Shown here one piece after another: positions 40,818 through 51,334 of a DNA stretch of 64,000 nucleotides (positions are counted from its first letter, which is position 1; every line of letters begins with the position of its first letter). Under the pieces are notes generated by a model. It saw nothing but the letters and a program-made list of their open reading frames with translations, was not told the origin of the DNA and ran no database searches. Both the position numbers and the translations under genes were made by a program. This DNA is from Burkholderiaceae bacterium 16 (GTDB taxonomy: Bacteria; Pseudomonadota; Gammaproteobacteria; Burkholderiales; Burkholderiaceae). The DNA is taken from contig JYOD01000019.1 of assembly GCA_000955785.1 (NCBI GenBank), positions 62,001 to 126,000 on the forward strand, written 5' to 3'.

Positions 40818-41801
40818 TCAATCGGGTTTCCAGGCCTCGCTGGGATGCAGGTCCAGCGTGGCAGCCGCGGTCACCTGCATGACGAAATCCTCGTAGCTGA
40901 TGCCCACCGCGCGCGCCGCCATCGGCACCAGCGAATGGCCGGTCATGCCGGGCGAAGTATTCATCTCGAGCAGGAAAGGCTTGCCGTCGGCGCCCAGCAT
41001 CACATCGGCGCGCGCCCAGCCGCGGCAACCCAGCACGCGGAAGGACTGCACAGCCAGGCGCCGGACCTCGGCTTCCACGTCGTCCGGCAGGCCCGACGGG
41101 CACAGATATTGGGTATCGTCAGTAAAGTACTTATTTTGATAGTCGTAGTTCGCGCCGGGTGCGACGATGCGGATCACCGGCAGGGCTTCGGCGCTGGCGC
41201 CCTCCCCGACTATCGGACAGGTCAGCTCGGCGCCGTCGATGAAAGTCTCGGCGATGACGTCGTTGTCCAGCGCCGCGGCTTTCTCGAAGGCGGCACGCAT
41301 CTGGCCGGACTCGGTCACCTTGGTCAGGCCGATCGACGAACCCTCGCGCGCCGGCTTGACGATGAGCGGCAGGCCCAGGTCGGCGGCAACAGCGTCGAAA
41401 TCCGTATCGGCATGCAGCATGGCAAAACGCGGCGTGGGCAGGCCGTGGGTCATCCACAGGCGCTTCGTTGCCTGCTTGTCCATGGCCAGGGCCGAGGCCA
41501 GCACGCCGCTGCCGGTGTAGGGCACGCCCAGTTGCTCCAGCAGGCCCTGGATGGTGCCATCCTCGCCGTAGCGGCCGTGCAGGGCGATAAAGACGCGATC
41601 GAAACCGGCCGTGGCCAACTCGGCCACCGACTGCAGGCCGGGATCGAAGGCATGGGCATCGACGCCGCGCGAGCGCAGCGCGGCCAGCACGCCGTTGCCA
41701 GACAGCAGTGAAATCTCGCGTTCGGCCGAGCGGCCGCCGAGCAGCACGCCGACCTTGCCCAGCGATTTGGGATCGATATTGGGATGGGCGACGAAACTCA
41801 T
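40818..41801 (-). CDS. ddlB: D-alanine--D-alanine ligase
   Basis: A 327-residue ATP-grasp enzyme that makes the D-Ala-D-Ala dipeptide for peptidoglycan. It has [17 protein letters not shown] at the N-terminus, the central [14 protein letters not shown] and the C-terminal [18 protein letters not shown]. It overlaps murC by 4 bases and precedes ftsQ. Confidence 0.97.
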   Translation of the reverse strand: MSFVAHPNIDPKSLGKVGVLLGGRSAEREISLLSGNGVLAALRSRGVDAHAFDPGLQSVAELATAGFDRVFIALHGRYGEDGTIQGLLEQLGVPYTGSGVLASALAMDKQATKRLWMTHGLPTPRFAMLHADTDFDAVAADLGLPLIVKPAREGSSIGLTKVTESGQMRAAFEKAAALDNDVIAETFIDGAELTCPIVGEGASAEALPVIRIVAPGANYDYQNKYFTDDTQYLCPSGLPDDVEAEVRRLAVQSFRVLGCRGWARADVMLGADGKPFLLEMNTSPGMTGHSLVPMAARAVGISYEDFVMQVTAAATLDLHPSEAWKPD

Positions 41802-43237
41802 GCCTGTCCCCCAGCCTGTTGCGAAACCAGTTGTCCGGGCACGGTGCCGATCGTGCCGGCGCCCATTGTCACCACCACGTCGCCGGGCCGGGCGACATTC
41901 AGGATAGCCTGCGGCATTTCGTCGATCTGCTCCACAAAAACGGGTTCAACCTTGCCGGCCACGCGCAGCGCGCGCGTCAGCGCGCGGCCGTCGGCGGCCA
42001 CAATCGGGGCTTCGCCGGCGGCATAGACCTCGGCCAGCAACAGCGCATCCACGGTGCCCAGCACCTTGATGAAATCTTCAAAGCAATCGCGCGTGCGGGT
42101 AAATCGGTGCGGCTGGAATGCCAGCACCAGCCTGCGTCCGGGGAACGCACCCCGCGCCGCCGCCAGCGTCGCGGCCATCTCGACCGGGTGGTGGCCGTAG
42201 TCGTCGACCAGCGTGAAGGTGCCTTCGCTCCTGGTTTCGCCCTGCGCATCCGTGCTGACGCAAGCGACTTCGCCATAGCGCTGGAAGCGGCGTCCCACGC
42301 CGTGGAACTCGCGCAGCGCCTTGACGATGGCGGCATCGGGCACTTCCAATTCGGTCGCGATGGCGATGGCCGCCAGCGCGTTCTGGATATTGTGCATGCC
42401 GGGCAGGTTCAGCACCACATCCAGCGGCGCCTCGGCATGGCTGTTGAGCTGCCGCAACACGGTGAAGTGCATCTGGCCGTCGACCGCGCGTGCATTGACC
42501 GCGCGGATCTGCGCGTCCTCGGCAAAGCCGTAGCGCACGATCGGCTTGGAGACGAACGGCATGATCTCGCGCACGTTGGGGTCGTCCACGCACAGCACGG
42601 CGATACCGTAGAACGGCAGGCGCTGGGTGAATTCCACGAACGCCTGCTTGAGCCGGGCGAAGTCGTGCCCGTAGGTGTCCATGTGATCGGCGTCGATATT
42701 GGTAATGACCTCGATCACCGGGAACAGGTTCAGGAACGAGGCATCCGACTCGTCGGCCTCGGCCACGATGAAGTCGCCGGTACCCAGGCGCGCGTTGGCG
42801 CCCGCCGAATTCAACCGGCCGCCAATCACAAAGGTGGGATCGAGCCCGCCTTCGGCCAGCACCGACGCCACCAGGCTGGTAGTGGTGGTCTTGCCGTGGG
42901 TGCCGGCGATGGCCACGCCCTGCTTCAGGCGCATCAGCTCGGCCAGCATCACCGCGCGCGGCACCACCGGGATGCGCTTGGCGCGCGCAGCCAGCACTTC
43001 GGGGTTGTCGTTGGTGACGGCGGTGGACACAACCACGGCATTGGCGCCGTTGATGTTGGCGGCATCGTGGCCGTGCATCACGGTCGCGCCCAGCGACGCG
43101 AGGCGCCGAGTGGCGGCGTTGCTGCCCACGTCGGACCCTGAGACCTTATATCCCTGGTTCAACAGGACCTCCGCGATGCCGCTCATGCCGGCGCCGCCGA
43201 TGCCTACGAAGTGGATGTTCTTGACGATGTGCTTCAT
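41798..43237 (-). CDS. murC: MurC, UDP-N-acetylmuramate--L-alanine ligase
   Basis: A 479-residue cytoplasmic ligase that adds L-Ala to UDP-MurNAc. The nucleotide loop [14 protein letters not shown] is at the N-terminus and the ATP loop [13 protein letters not shown] near 113-125. The C-terminal domain has [11 protein letters not shown]. It lies 12 bases after murG and overlaps ddlB by 4 bases. Confidence 0.98.
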   Translation of the reverse strand: MKHIVKNIHFVGIGGAGMSGIAEVLLNQGYKVSGSDVGSNAATRRLASLGATVMHGHDAANINGANAVVVSTAVTNDNPEVLAARAKRIPVVPRAVMLAELMRLKQGVAIAGTHGKTTTTSLVASVLAEGGLDPTFVIGGRLNSAGANARLGTGDFIVAEADESDASFLNLFPVIEVITNIDADHMDTYGHDFARLKQAFVEFTQRLPFYGIAVLCVDDPNVREIMPFVSKPIVRYGFAEDAQIRAVNARAVDGQMHFTVLRQLNSHAEAPLDVVLNLPGMHNIQNALAAIAIATELEVPDAAIVKALREFHGVGRRFQRYGEVACVSTDAQGETRSEGTFTLVDDYGHHPVEMAATLAAARGAFPGRRLVLAFQPHRFTRTRDCFEDFIKVLGTVDALLLAEVYAAGEAPIVAADGRALTRALRVAGKVEPVFVEQIDEMPQAILNVARPGDVVVTMGAGTIGTVPGQLVSQQAGGQA

Positions 43238-43249
43238 GAATCCGTTGTA

Positions 43250-44320
43250 TCAATCCCTGGCCATCTGGCTGCAGATCTCCGCCACGCGCCGGGTTGCTTC
43301 CGGCTTGGCAAGACCACGCGCCTGATGCGCCATCTCTTTGAGTCGGGGCCGCGACAGCGAGGCCAGCGTCTGCGCCAGCCCGCTCGCGGTCAGTTCGTTC
43401 TGCTGGACCAGCAAGGCGGCATCCTGGCTCGACAGGAATTTCGCATTGGTGGTCTGGTGGTCATCGACCGCATGCGGGAAAGGCACGAACAGTGCCGCCA
43501 CGCCTGCCGCCGCCACCTCCGACACGGTCATCGCGCCCGCGCGGCAGATCACCAGATCCGCCTCGGCGTAGGCCGCTGCCATATCGTCGATAAAGGGCAA
43601 TGCTTCCGCCGCCACGCCGGCGGCCTGATAATTGGCGCGCAGCGTGTCGATCTGCTTGGCGCCGGCCTGGTGCCTGACCAGCGGGCGCTCGCCTTCCGGC
43701 AGCAGCGCCAGCGCCTTCGGCACGACTTCGTTGAGCGCCACCGCGCCCAGGCTGCCGCCCACCACCAGCAGCCGCAGCGGGCCGCTGCGGCTGTCGTAGC
43801 GCTGCTCGGGCGCCGGCATCCGCGCGACTTCGTCACGCACCGGGTTGCCGGTCCACTCGCTGTCCGGCAGCGCGTTCGGGAAGGCGCACAGCACCCGGTC
43901 CGCGACCTTCGCCAACACCTTGTTGGCCAGACCGGCGATCGAATTCTGCTCATGCAGCACCAGCGGCCGGCCCAACAGCGAGGCCATCATTCCTGCCGGG
44001 AAGGTGATATAGCCGCCCATGCCCAGCACCACATTGGGCCGCACCCGGCGCAGCGCCTGCACGCTTTGCCAGAAGGCGCGCAACAGGTTCAGCGGCAGCA
44101 TCAGCTTGGTCAGCGGACCCTTGCCGCGCAAGCCGCCGAACTGGATGAACTCCATCGGGATGTCGTACTTGGGCACCAGCGTGGCTTCCATGCCCGTCCG
44201 GTTGCCCAGCCACACGACGCGCCAGCCCTGCTCGCGCAACGCGCGCGCGACCGCCAGCCCGGGGAAGACATGCCCCCCGGTGCCGCCGGCCATCACGAGC
44301 AAGGTGCGCGGTGCGGTCAT
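43250..44320 (-). CDS. murG: MurG, lipid II synthase (GlcNAc transferase)
   Basis: A 356-residue GT-B glycosyltransferase at the inner membrane face, adding GlcNAc to lipid I. The first glycine loop [14 protein letters not shown] is near 12-25, the second is [11 protein letters not shown], and the donor site contains [15 protein letters not shown]. It overlaps ftsW by 4 bases. Confidence 0.98.
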   Translation of the reverse strand: MTAPRTLLVMAGGTGGHVFPGLAVARALREQGWRVVWLGNRTGMEATLVPKYDIPMEFIQFGGLRGKGPLTKLMLPLNLLRAFWQSVQALRRVRPNVVLGMGGYITFPAGMMASLLGRPLVLHEQNSIAGLANKVLAKVADRVLCAFPNALPDSEWTGNPVRDEVARMPAPEQRYDSRSGPLRLLVVGGSLGAVALNEVVPKALALLPEGERPLVRHQAGAKQIDTLRANYQAAGVAAEALPFIDDMAAAYAEADLVICRAGAMTVSEVAAAGVAALFVPFPHAVDDHQTTNAKFLSSQDAALLVQQNELTASGLAQTLASLSRPRLKEMAHQARGLAKPEATRRVAEICSQMARD

Positions 44321-45558
44321 ACTTTCCCTCCGCGCATCATGACGCGATTCTCATAGTCGATGCGCAGCAGGATCGCCAGCGCCACGCAGTTCATCAAAAT
44401 GCCCGAGCCGCCGTAGCTCACCAGCGGCAAGGTCAGCCCCTTCGTGGGCAGCAGGCCCAGGTTCACGCCCATATTGATAAAGGTCTGCCAGCCGATCCAG
44501 ATGCCGACGCCCTTGGCCACCAGGCCCGCAAAGGTGCGGTCGAGCTGCAGGGCGGTACGGCCGATCTCGAAGGCGCGGCGCACCATCCAGTAGAACAGCA
44601 CGATCACCACCAGCACACCCACAAAGCCGAATTCCTCGCCAATCACGGCGAGGATGAAGTCGGTATGCGCCTCGGGCAGGTAGTGCAGTTTCTCAATACT
44701 GCCGCCCAGCCCCACCCCGGTCCACTCGCCGCGGCCGAAGGCGATCAGCGAGTGGGTGAGCTGGTAGGCCTTGCCGAGCGCGTTGGCCTCTTCCCACGGG
44801 TTGAGATAGGCGAAGATCCGCTCGCGCCGCCATGGCGACGCCGTGATCAGCAGCGCAAAGGCGCCCACCGCCACGCCGACCAGACCGGCGAACAGCTTGC
44901 CGTTGATGCCGCCCAGGAACAGGATGCCCATGGCGACCGTGGCCACCACCAGGAAGGCGCCCATGTCGGGCTCCAGCAGCAGCAGCATGCCTACCACTAC
45001 CACCGCCACGCCCATCGGCAGGAAGCCCTTGCCCACGTTTTGCATCCACTCCTGCTTGCGCACGGTGTAGTTGGCGGTGTACAGCACCACCGCCAGCTTC
45101 ATGAACTCGGACGGCTGGAAGTTCATGATGCCGAGCGGAATCCAGCGCCGCGCGCCATTCACGCCCTTGCCCACGAAGGGCACCAGCACGAGGATCAGCA
45201 TCACCAGCGCGATCACGAACAGCTTGGGCGCGTACTTGTCCCAGAACTTGACCGGAATCTGGAAGGCCAGCAAGCCCATGGACAGCCCGATGAACAGCGC
45301 GAACGCATGTCGTGCGAGAAAATGGCTTTCACGGTAGTTGGCGTACCGAGGCGAGTCCGGCAGCGCGATCGAGGCCGAGAAGACCATCACCAGACCAAGC
45401 GCGAGCAGCACGATCGCCACCCACAGCAGCGGCTGGTCGTACTCCATCATGCGCGAGCGCGTCGGCTTGACGCCGGACACCGCATCGCGCAATCCGCCCC
45501 AGGCGTTGCCGATGGTGGCTCCGATAAAGCCGCTGCGCTTGACCGGTGCGTCGCTCAT
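44317..45558 (-). CDS. ftsW: FtsW, SEDS-family septal peptidoglycan polymerase
   Basis: A 413-residue polytopic protein with about ten membrane segments that polymerises lipid II with FtsI. The SEDS signatures are present, including GARRWIPLG near 136, QPSEFMKLA and the C-terminal [20 protein letters not shown]. It overlaps both murD and murG by 4 bases. Confidence 0.97.
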   Translation of the reverse strand: MSDAPVKRSGFIGATIGNAWGGLRDAVSGVKPTRSRMMEYDQPLLWVAIVLLALGLVMVFSASIALPDSPRYANYRESHFLARHAFALFIGLSMGLLAFQIPVKFWDKYAPKLFVIALVMLILVLVPFVGKGVNGARRWIPLGIMNFQPSEFMKLAVVLYTANYTVRKQEWMQNVGKGFLPMGVAVVVVGMLLLLEPDMGAFLVVATVAMGILFLGGINGKLFAGLVGVAVGAFALLITASPWRRERIFAYLNPWEEANALGKAYQLTHSLIAFGRGEWTGVGLGGSIEKLHYLPEAHTDFILAVIGEEFGFVGVLVVIVLFYWMVRRAFEIGRTALQLDRTFAGLVAKGVGIWIGWQTFINMGVNLGLLPTKGLTLPLVSYGGSGILMNCVALAILLRIDYENRVMMRGGKV

Positions 45559-47081
45559 GGCACGATCCCCCTGGACATCGCCAGTTCTTCCACCGCGGCA
45601 CGAAAGACTTCGGCGCGATGCACATAGTTACGGAACATGTCGAGGCTGGCGCACGCCGGCGACAGCAGCACCGCATCGCCGCCCTGCGCCGCAGTGGCAG
45701 CCAGGCTGACAGCCTGTTCGAGCGTGGTGGCGTCGGCCAGCGTGACGCCGGTATCCTGCAGCGCGCGGCGCAGCTCGCCTGCATCCTTGCCGATCAGCAC
45801 CACGGCGCGGGCGTACTGCGCCACCGGCGCGGCCAGCGGCGAGAAATCCTGCCCCTTGCCTTCGCCGCCGGCAATCAGCACCACGCGCTTGTCCAGCCCG
45901 GACAGCGCGGCCACGGTGGCGCCCACATTGGTGCCCTTGCTGTCATCGAAGAACTCGACGTCGTCGATCGTGGCGACCCACTCCACCCGGTGCGGCTCGC
46001 CGCGGTATTCCCGCAGGCCGTGCAGCAAGGCGTTCAGCGGCAGGTCGATGGCACGGCACAGCGCCAGCGCGGCCATCGCGTTGGTGGCGTTGTGCATGCC
46101 GCGGATATGCAGCGCGTCCGCCGGCATCAGGCGCTTGTGGCGCACCGGAACGGCTTCCGCTTCTTCGGCGGCGGCGGCCTTGCGGCGGCGCGGCTTGTTC
46201 TCGCCGTCGGATTCGCTATCGGGTTCCGCCACCACCAGCCAGGGCATGCCGCCCTCCCGCAGCACGCCGAAGCTGCCCGGTACCTCGGACAGGTCGGTGC
46301 CGAAAGTCACCGGCGCCGTGCCGGGGCGTGCCATGTCCAGGCTCAGGCGGTCGTTGCGGTTCAGGATCTGCACGCAGCCAGCTTCGCTCGGCGCCGGGGC
46401 CGGGCCGAAGATGCGGGCCTTGGCGGCGGCATAGGCTTCCATGCTGCCGTGCCAGTCAAGATGGTCCTGGGTGATATTGAGCACCGTGGCGGCATGCGGC
46501 GCCAGCGTGTGCGTGGTTTCCAGCTGGAAGCTCGACAGCTCCAGCACCCAGACCTCGGGCAGCGTGGCCGAGGCGATGCAGGCAGCCAGCTTGTCCAGCG
46601 CCGACGGGCTGATGTTGCCCGCCACCGCCACGCTCTTGCCGGCGCGCTCGACCAGGCGGCCGGTCAGCGCGGTGGTCGTCGTCTTGCCATTGGTACCGGT
46701 GATTGCCAGCAGCTTCGGCGCATAGCCCGACTCCGCCTGAAGGTGCGCCAGCGCACGCGCGAACAGCTCGATCTCGCCCCACACGGGAATCCCGCGCTCG
46801 CGCGCCGCGGCCAGCAGCGCGGCAGTGGCGCTTTCCAGCGGCGACAGGCCGGGGCTGATCGTCACCAGTTCGATGCCGTCCAGCAGTGCGTCCGTGAAAG
46901 AACCACCATGAAATTCGGCGGAAGGCAGCTCGGCTTGCAGGAAGACCAGGTTGGCAGGCGCCTCGCGCGTGTCGGCAACGCGCACGGGCGCGCCATACTG
47001 GCCGCACCAGCGCGCCATCGCCAGGCCCGATTCGCCGAGGCCCAGCACCAGCACATGAGGTTTTTGCAACTCGCCAAACAC
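45555..47081 (-). CDS. murD: MurD, UDP-MurNAc-L-alanine--D-glutamate ligase
   Basis: A 508-residue Mur ligase adding D-glutamate. The ATP loop GTNGKTTTT is at 129-137, followed by the expected central and C-terminal domains ([23 protein letters not shown]). It is about 70 residues longer than the E. coli enzyme; much of the excess is a charged, Ala/Glu/Arg-rich insertion at about 286-317 (from [15 protein letters not shown] to VPVRHKR) between the central and substrate regions. It is 47 bases after mraY and overlaps ftsW. Confidence 0.96.
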   Translation of the reverse strand: MFGELQKPHVLVLGLGESGLAMARWCGQYGAPVRVADTREAPANLVFLQAELPSAEFHGGSFTDALLDGIELVTISPGLSPLESATAALLAAARERGIPVWGEIELFARALAHLQAESGYAPKLLAITGTNGKTTTTALTGRLVERAGKSVAVAGNISPSALDKLAACIASATLPEVWVLELSSFQLETTHTLAPHAATVLNITQDHLDWHGSMEAYAAAKARIFGPAPAPSEAGCVQILNRNDRLSLDMARPGTAPVTFGTDLSEVPGSFGVLREGGMPWLVVAEPDSESDGENKPRRRKAAAAEEAEAVPVRHKRLMPADALHIRGMHNATNAMAALALCRAIDLPLNALLHGLREYRGEPHRVEWVATIDDVEFFDDSKGTNVGATVAALSGLDKRVVLIAGGEGKGQDFSPLAAPVAQYARAVVLIGKDAGELRRALQDTGVTLADATTLEQAVSLAATAAQGGDAVLLSPACASLDMFRNYVHRAEVFRAAVEELAMSRGIVP

Positions 47082-47128
47082 TTCGATTCCCGCCTTTTTC
47101 GTTTCTGCGTTGATAGATATGCGCCAGT

Positions 47129-48298
47129 TCAGCGCAACTTGAGCGACGACAGCCCGATCAGCACCAGCAACATGGTGATGATCCAGAAGCGCACCGTCAC
47201 CTGCGTTTCCTTCCAGCCCGACAATTCAAAGTGGTGATGCAGCGGCGCCATCTTGAACAACCGCCTGCCCTCGCCGTAACGCCGCTTGGTGATCTTGAAC
47301 CAGGTCACCTGCAGCATCACCGACAAGGTTTCCACCACGAAGATGCCGCCCATCACGAACAGCACGATCTCCTGGCGCACGATCACCGCCACCGTGCCCA
47401 GCGCGCCGCCCAGCGCCAGCGCGCCGACGTCGCCCATGAAGACCTGGGCCGGATGGGCGTTGAACCAGAGGAAGGCCAGGCCCGCCCCCGCCATCGCCGA
47501 ACAAAAGATCAGCAACTCGCCAGCCCCCGGGATATGCGGGAACAGCAGGTATTTGCTGTAGACCGAACTCCCCATCACGTAGGCAAATACACCCAGCCCG
47601 CTGCCGACCAGCACTACGGGCATGATCACCAGCCCGTCCAGGCCATCGGTCAGGTTCACTGCATTGCTCGAACCCACGATCACCAGGTAGGTCAGCACGA
47701 TAAAGCCGGCCACGCCCAGCGGATAGCTCACTTCCTTGAAGAAGGGCACGATCAGGTTGGACTTGTAGGGCATGTCGAGCGACAGTCCGCCTTCGACCCA
47801 GCCCAGGAACAGGTCCCACACCCGCACATTGCTGCTTTCCGACACCGAAAACGCCAGGTAGACCGCGGCCACCAGGCCGATCAGGGTCTGCCAGAAAAAC
47901 TTCTCGCGGCTCGACATGCCGCGCGGATCGCGATAGACCACCTTGCGGTAATCGTCCACCCAGCCGATCGCACCGTAGCCGAAGGTCACCAGCATCACGA
48001 CCCAGATGAAACGATTGCCCCAGTCGCACCACAGCAACGTGGAGATGGCGATCGACACCAGCACCAGCACACCGCCCATGGTGGGCGTGCCGGCCTTGAC
48101 CAGATGCGACTGCGGGCCGATGGTGCGCACCGCCTGGCCAATCTTGAGTTCGGTCAGCTTGCGGATCACCCAGGGTCCAAGGCCGAGCCCGATCAAAAGC
48201 GCGGTGAGGTTGGCCATCACCGCGCGGAAGGTCAGGTAGTTGAAGACCCGCAGGAAGCTGTAGTCGTTTTGCAGCCACTGGGCCAGAGCCAATAACAT
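47129..48298 (-). CDS. mraY: MraY, phospho-MurNAc-pentapeptide transferase
   Basis: A 389-residue polytopic enzyme that moves phospho-MurNAc-pentapeptide to undecaprenyl phosphate, giving lipid I. The catalytic aspartates lie in WVDDYRKVV and [12 protein letters not shown]; the signature [11 protein letters not shown] is near the end. The ATG at 48298 starts [21 protein letters not shown]; an upstream in-frame ATG at 48406 is unsupported. It follows murF by 76 bases. Confidence 0.98.
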   Translation of the reverse strand: MLLALAQWLQNDYSFLRVFNYLTFRAVMANLTALLIGLGLGPWVIRKLTELKIGQAVRTIGPQSHLVKAGTPTMGGVLVLVSIAISTLLWCDWGNRFIWVVMLVTFGYGAIGWVDDYRKVVYRDPRGMSSREKFFWQTLIGLVAAVYLAFSVSESSNVRVWDLFLGWVEGGLSLDMPYKSNLIVPFFKEVSYPLGVAGFIVLTYLVIVGSSNAVNLTDGLDGLVIMPVVLVGSGLGVFAYVMGSSVYSKYLLFPHIPGAGELLIFCSAMAGAGLAFLWFNAHPAQVFMGDVGALALGGALGTVAVIVRQEIVLFVMGGIFVVETLSVMLQVTWFKITKRRYGEGRRLFKMAPLHHHFELSGWKETQVTVRFWIITMLLVLIGLSSLKLR

Positions 48299-48374
48299 CG
48301 TGTTTCCGTATTCCTTTCGACAACCGCCCGGCGTGGCCGGGCTATCTGATTGCTTGATTAAGTGTTGATGACGA

Positions 48375-49790
48375 TTAATGCGCGGGAGTGTCTGCGACCA
48401 GCGCATCCACCATCCGTTCCATCCGCATGAACCGAGATCCCTTCACAAGTACCGCGCTTGCTGCCGCCACGGTACCGTCCTTGTCTTCCGCCAACGCCTG
48501 CGCGAGGTCTTCAGCGCGTTCGTAATGCCGGGCCTGCGCGCCAAAGGCCTGCACCGCGTGCACCACTGCCGCGCCCGTCGCCCATAGCGTCTCGATGCCG
48601 CGGGCGCTCGCATAGGCACCGATCTCCGCATGGAAAGCCGGCCCCTGGTCGCCCACTTCGCCCATATCCCCCAGCACCAGCAGGCGCGGCGCGGCAAACC
48701 GGGCGAGCACGTCGATGGCCGCGCGCACCGAATCGGGATTGGCGTTGTAGCTATCGTCGATCACCAGCGTGCCGCCGGCAGCGTGCTTGACCTGCAGCCG
48801 TCCCTTGACCGCGGCAAATCCGGCCAGGCCGGAGCGAATCGCCTCAACGCCCACGCCGGCGCCCAGCGCGCAGGCGACCGCCGCCAGCGCGTTACGCACG
48901 TTGTGGGTGCCAAGCACCGACAGGCGGACCTCGAACGTGGTGCCGGGCGCGCGTACCTGCATCACTTGCACCCCATCTTCCAGATACACGCCGGCACTGA
49001 CATCGGCGCCCGCATCCAGGCCAAACGACAGCACGCGCCGCTGGCCGGCCGCCTGCCGCCAGATACCGGCATGTGCCCCGCCGCCCTCGGCGTCGAGCGG
49101 AAACACCGCCACGCCATCGGCGGGCAATGCCGCGATGGCCGCCGCATGCTCGTGCGCCACGGCCTCGACGCTCACCATGAACTCCTGGTGCTCGCGTTGG
49201 GCATTGGTCACCACGGCCACGGTGGGCTGGGCGATGCCGGCCAGGTAAACCGTCTCGCCCGGGTGGTTCATGCCCAGCTCGAGCACGGCGAGCCGGTGCG
49301 CGTCAGTCAGGCGCAGCACGGTCAGCGGCAAACCGATATCGTTGTTCAGGTTGCCGCCGGTGGCGAGCCTGGCGCCCTCCCCTACCGCCGCGGCGAAGAT
49401 CGCCGCGATCATTTCCTTGACCGTGGTCTTGCCGTTACTGCCCGTCACCGCAACCGCGGGCAGGCTGAAGCGGCGGCGCCAGCCGGCTGCCAGCTGGCCC
49501 AGCGCAAGGCGGGTATCGGGCACCACGATGGCGGGAATGCCAAGGCCGGCGTCGGGCTCGCGCTCCACCAAGACCGCGGCAGCGCCACGCGCCACCACAT
49601 CGGCCAGGAAGTCATGCGCATCGAAGCGCTCGCCCCTGAGCGCGACGAAGAGGTCGCCGGGCTGGACCGTGCGGCTGTCGGTAAGCACGCGCGAGAAGGC
49701 GCGGCTGGCGGCGCCATCCGGCCCGGAAATACGCGCGCCGGCGATCCAGCCGGCGGCTTGCTGCAGATCAGTCATGGTGAGTTGCGTCAT
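48375..49790 (-). CDS. murF: MurF, UDP-MurNAc-tripeptide D-alanyl-D-alanine ligase
   Basis: A 471-residue ligase that attaches D-Ala-D-Ala to the UDP-MurNAc-tripeptide. The ATP loop [12 protein letters not shown] is near 117-128; ELGMNHPGE and [14 protein letters not shown] are typical. It overlaps murE by 4 bases. Confidence 0.97.
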   Translation of the reverse strand: MTQLTMTDLQQAAGWIAGARISGPDGAASRAFSRVLTDSRTVQPGDLFVALRGERFDAHDFLADVVARGAAAVLVEREPDAGLGIPAIVVPDTRLALGQLAAGWRRRFSLPAVAVTGSNGKTTVKEMIAAIFAAAVGEGARLATGGNLNNDIGLPLTVLRLTDAHRLAVLELGMNHPGETVYLAGIAQPTVAVVTNAQREHQEFMVSVEAVAHEHAAAIAALPADGVAVFPLDAEGGGAHAGIWRQAAGQRRVLSFGLDAGADVSAGVYLEDGVQVMQVRAPGTTFEVRLSVLGTHNVRNALAAVACALGAGVGVEAIRSGLAGFAAVKGRLQVKHAAGGTLVIDDSYNANPDSVRAAIDVLARFAAPRLLVLGDMGEVGDQGPAFHAEIGAYASARGIETLWATGAAVVHAVQAFGAQARHYERAEDLAQALAEDKDGTVAAASAVLVKGSRFMRMERMVDALVADTPAH

Positions 49791-51334
49791 GCCGACACCC
49801 CACGCGTACCCAGCGTCAGCCGGACGTGCTCGCGGTCGGAGAATGGCCGCTTGCGGCCATGCACCTCCTGGGTGGCTTCGTGCCCCTTGCCGGCCACCAG
49901 CACCACGTCGGCCGCGGTAGCGTGCTTGATGGCGTACAGGATGGCGGCGGCCCGGTCTTCGATCAGGTGGGTGTGGCTGTGGTCGTCGATGCCATCGGCG
50001 ATCGCGTTCAGGATGTCCAGCGGGTCTTCGCTGCGCGGGTTGTCGCTGGTCAGCACGACTTCGTCGGCAAGGCGCGCGGCTACCGCGCCCATCAGCGGGC
50101 GCTTGATCGGATCACGGTCTCCGCCGCAACCGAACACGCACCACAGCCGGCCCTTGCGCGCCTGCGCCACCGGGCGCAGCGCGGCCAGGGTTTTTTCCAG
50201 CGCGTCCGGCGTGTGGGCGTAATCGACCACCGCCAGCGGGCCATCCTGGCCGCCGTGGCTGCCACCGAACAACTCCATGCGGCCGTCGACCGGCCTGAGC
50301 GTCCGCAGCGCGTCGATGGCTGCAGCCCACTCGATGCCACTGGCGAGCGTAGCGCCGAGCACGGCGAGCAGGTTGCTGACATTGAACTCGCCGATCATCG
50401 GCGTGGCGACATCGGCGCTGCCGAAGCTGCCGTCGACATGGAAGGCGGTGCCGGCAGCCGTGGCGCGCACGCCGGTGGCGCGCAGCCACTGGCCGCCCTT
50501 GCGGGTTGCGCCGGCGGCGCCGTCGATGCCGTATTCGATCACCTGCCCGGTGGCCAGCGTGCCCGCCAGCAGGCGCCGGCCCATGGCGTCGTCACGGTTG
50601 ATCACGGCCCCGCGCAGGCCGGGCCATTGGAACAGCAAAGCCTTGGCCGCCTCGTACTCGGCCATGGTGCCGTGGTAATCGAGATGGTCCTGCGTCAGGT
50701 TGGTCAGCACCGCCACGGCGAAGTGTGTGCCGGCTACCCGACCCTGCTCGAGCCCGTGCGAGGACACTTCCATCGCCACGGCTCGCGCGCCGGCGGCGTT
50801 CAGTTCCGCCAGGCTGTCCTGCAACTGGACCGCGTCGGGCGTGGTGAAACCGGTAGCCGCGAGCGCATCAGGAAAACCGGTGCCAAGGGTGCCGATGGTG
50901 GCACAGCGCGTGCCGGCCACCTGCAGCGCGCGCGCCAGCCACTGGCTGCACGAAGTCTTGCCATTGGTACCCGTGATGCCGATCACCGCGAGATCGCGCG
51001 CGCCGTTGCCGTACCAGCCCGCGGCGATCGGGCCGGCGAGCTGGTGCAGGCCCGACACACCAAGGTGCGGCACGGTCTCGCCGTGCGGCCAGGCAAAGCC
51101 ATCGGCCTCGTGGACGATCGCGCTGGCGCCGCGGGCGATGGCCTGGGCGATGTGCGGGCGCGCATCGGTCGACAGGCGCTCGTTGCCGAGCACGTAGGCG
51201 AAGAAGACGTCGCCCTGGGTCAGCCGGCGCGTGTCGCCGGTCAGCCTGGCGCCGGCCGGCGCGTGCTGGCGCAACCAGTCCAGCGCGTCGCCGGCCTGTG
51301 CGGCCACTTCGAGGGGGAGCAGCGGCCGGCTCAT
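49787..51334 (-). CDS. murE: MurE, UDP-MurNAc-tripeptide synthetase (meso-diaminopimelate adding)
   Basis: A 515-residue ligase that adds the third stem amino acid. The ATP loop GTNGKTSCSQ is near 125-134. The motif DNPRSEDP is the hallmark of enzymes specific for meso-diaminopimelate rather than lysine, as expected for a Gram-negative. The ATG at 51334 overlaps the ftsI stop by 4 bases; an ATG 15 bases earlier is less likely. Confidence 0.97.
   Translation of the reverse strand: MSRPLLPLEVAAQAGDALDWLRQHAPAGARLTGDTRRLTQGDVFFAYVLGNERLSTDARPHIAQAIARGASAIVHEADGFAWPHGETVPHLGVSGLHQLAGPIAAGWYGNGARDLAVIGITGTNGKTSCSQWLARALQVAGTRCATIGTLGTGFPDALAATGFTTPDAVQLQDSLAELNAAGARAVAMEVSSHGLEQGRVAGTHFAVAVLTNLTQDHLDYHGTMAEYEAAKALLFQWPGLRGAVINRDDAMGRRLLAGTLATGQVIEYGIDGAAGATRKGGQWLRATGVRATAAGTAFHVDGSFGSADVATPMIGEFNVSNLLAVLGATLASGIEWAAAIDALRTLRPVDGRMELFGGSHGGQDGPLAVVDYAHTPDALEKTLAALRPVAQARKGRLWCVFGCGGDRDPIKRPLMGAVAARLADEVVLTSDNPRSEDPLDILNAIADGIDDHSHTHLIEDRAAAILYAIKHATAADVVLVAGKGHEATQEVHGRKRPFSDREHVRLTLGTRGVSA

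Noticed and set aside
45546-47237. A plus-strand open frame of 563 codons opposite murD
   Set aside because: Antisense shadow of a well-identified Mur ligase gene.
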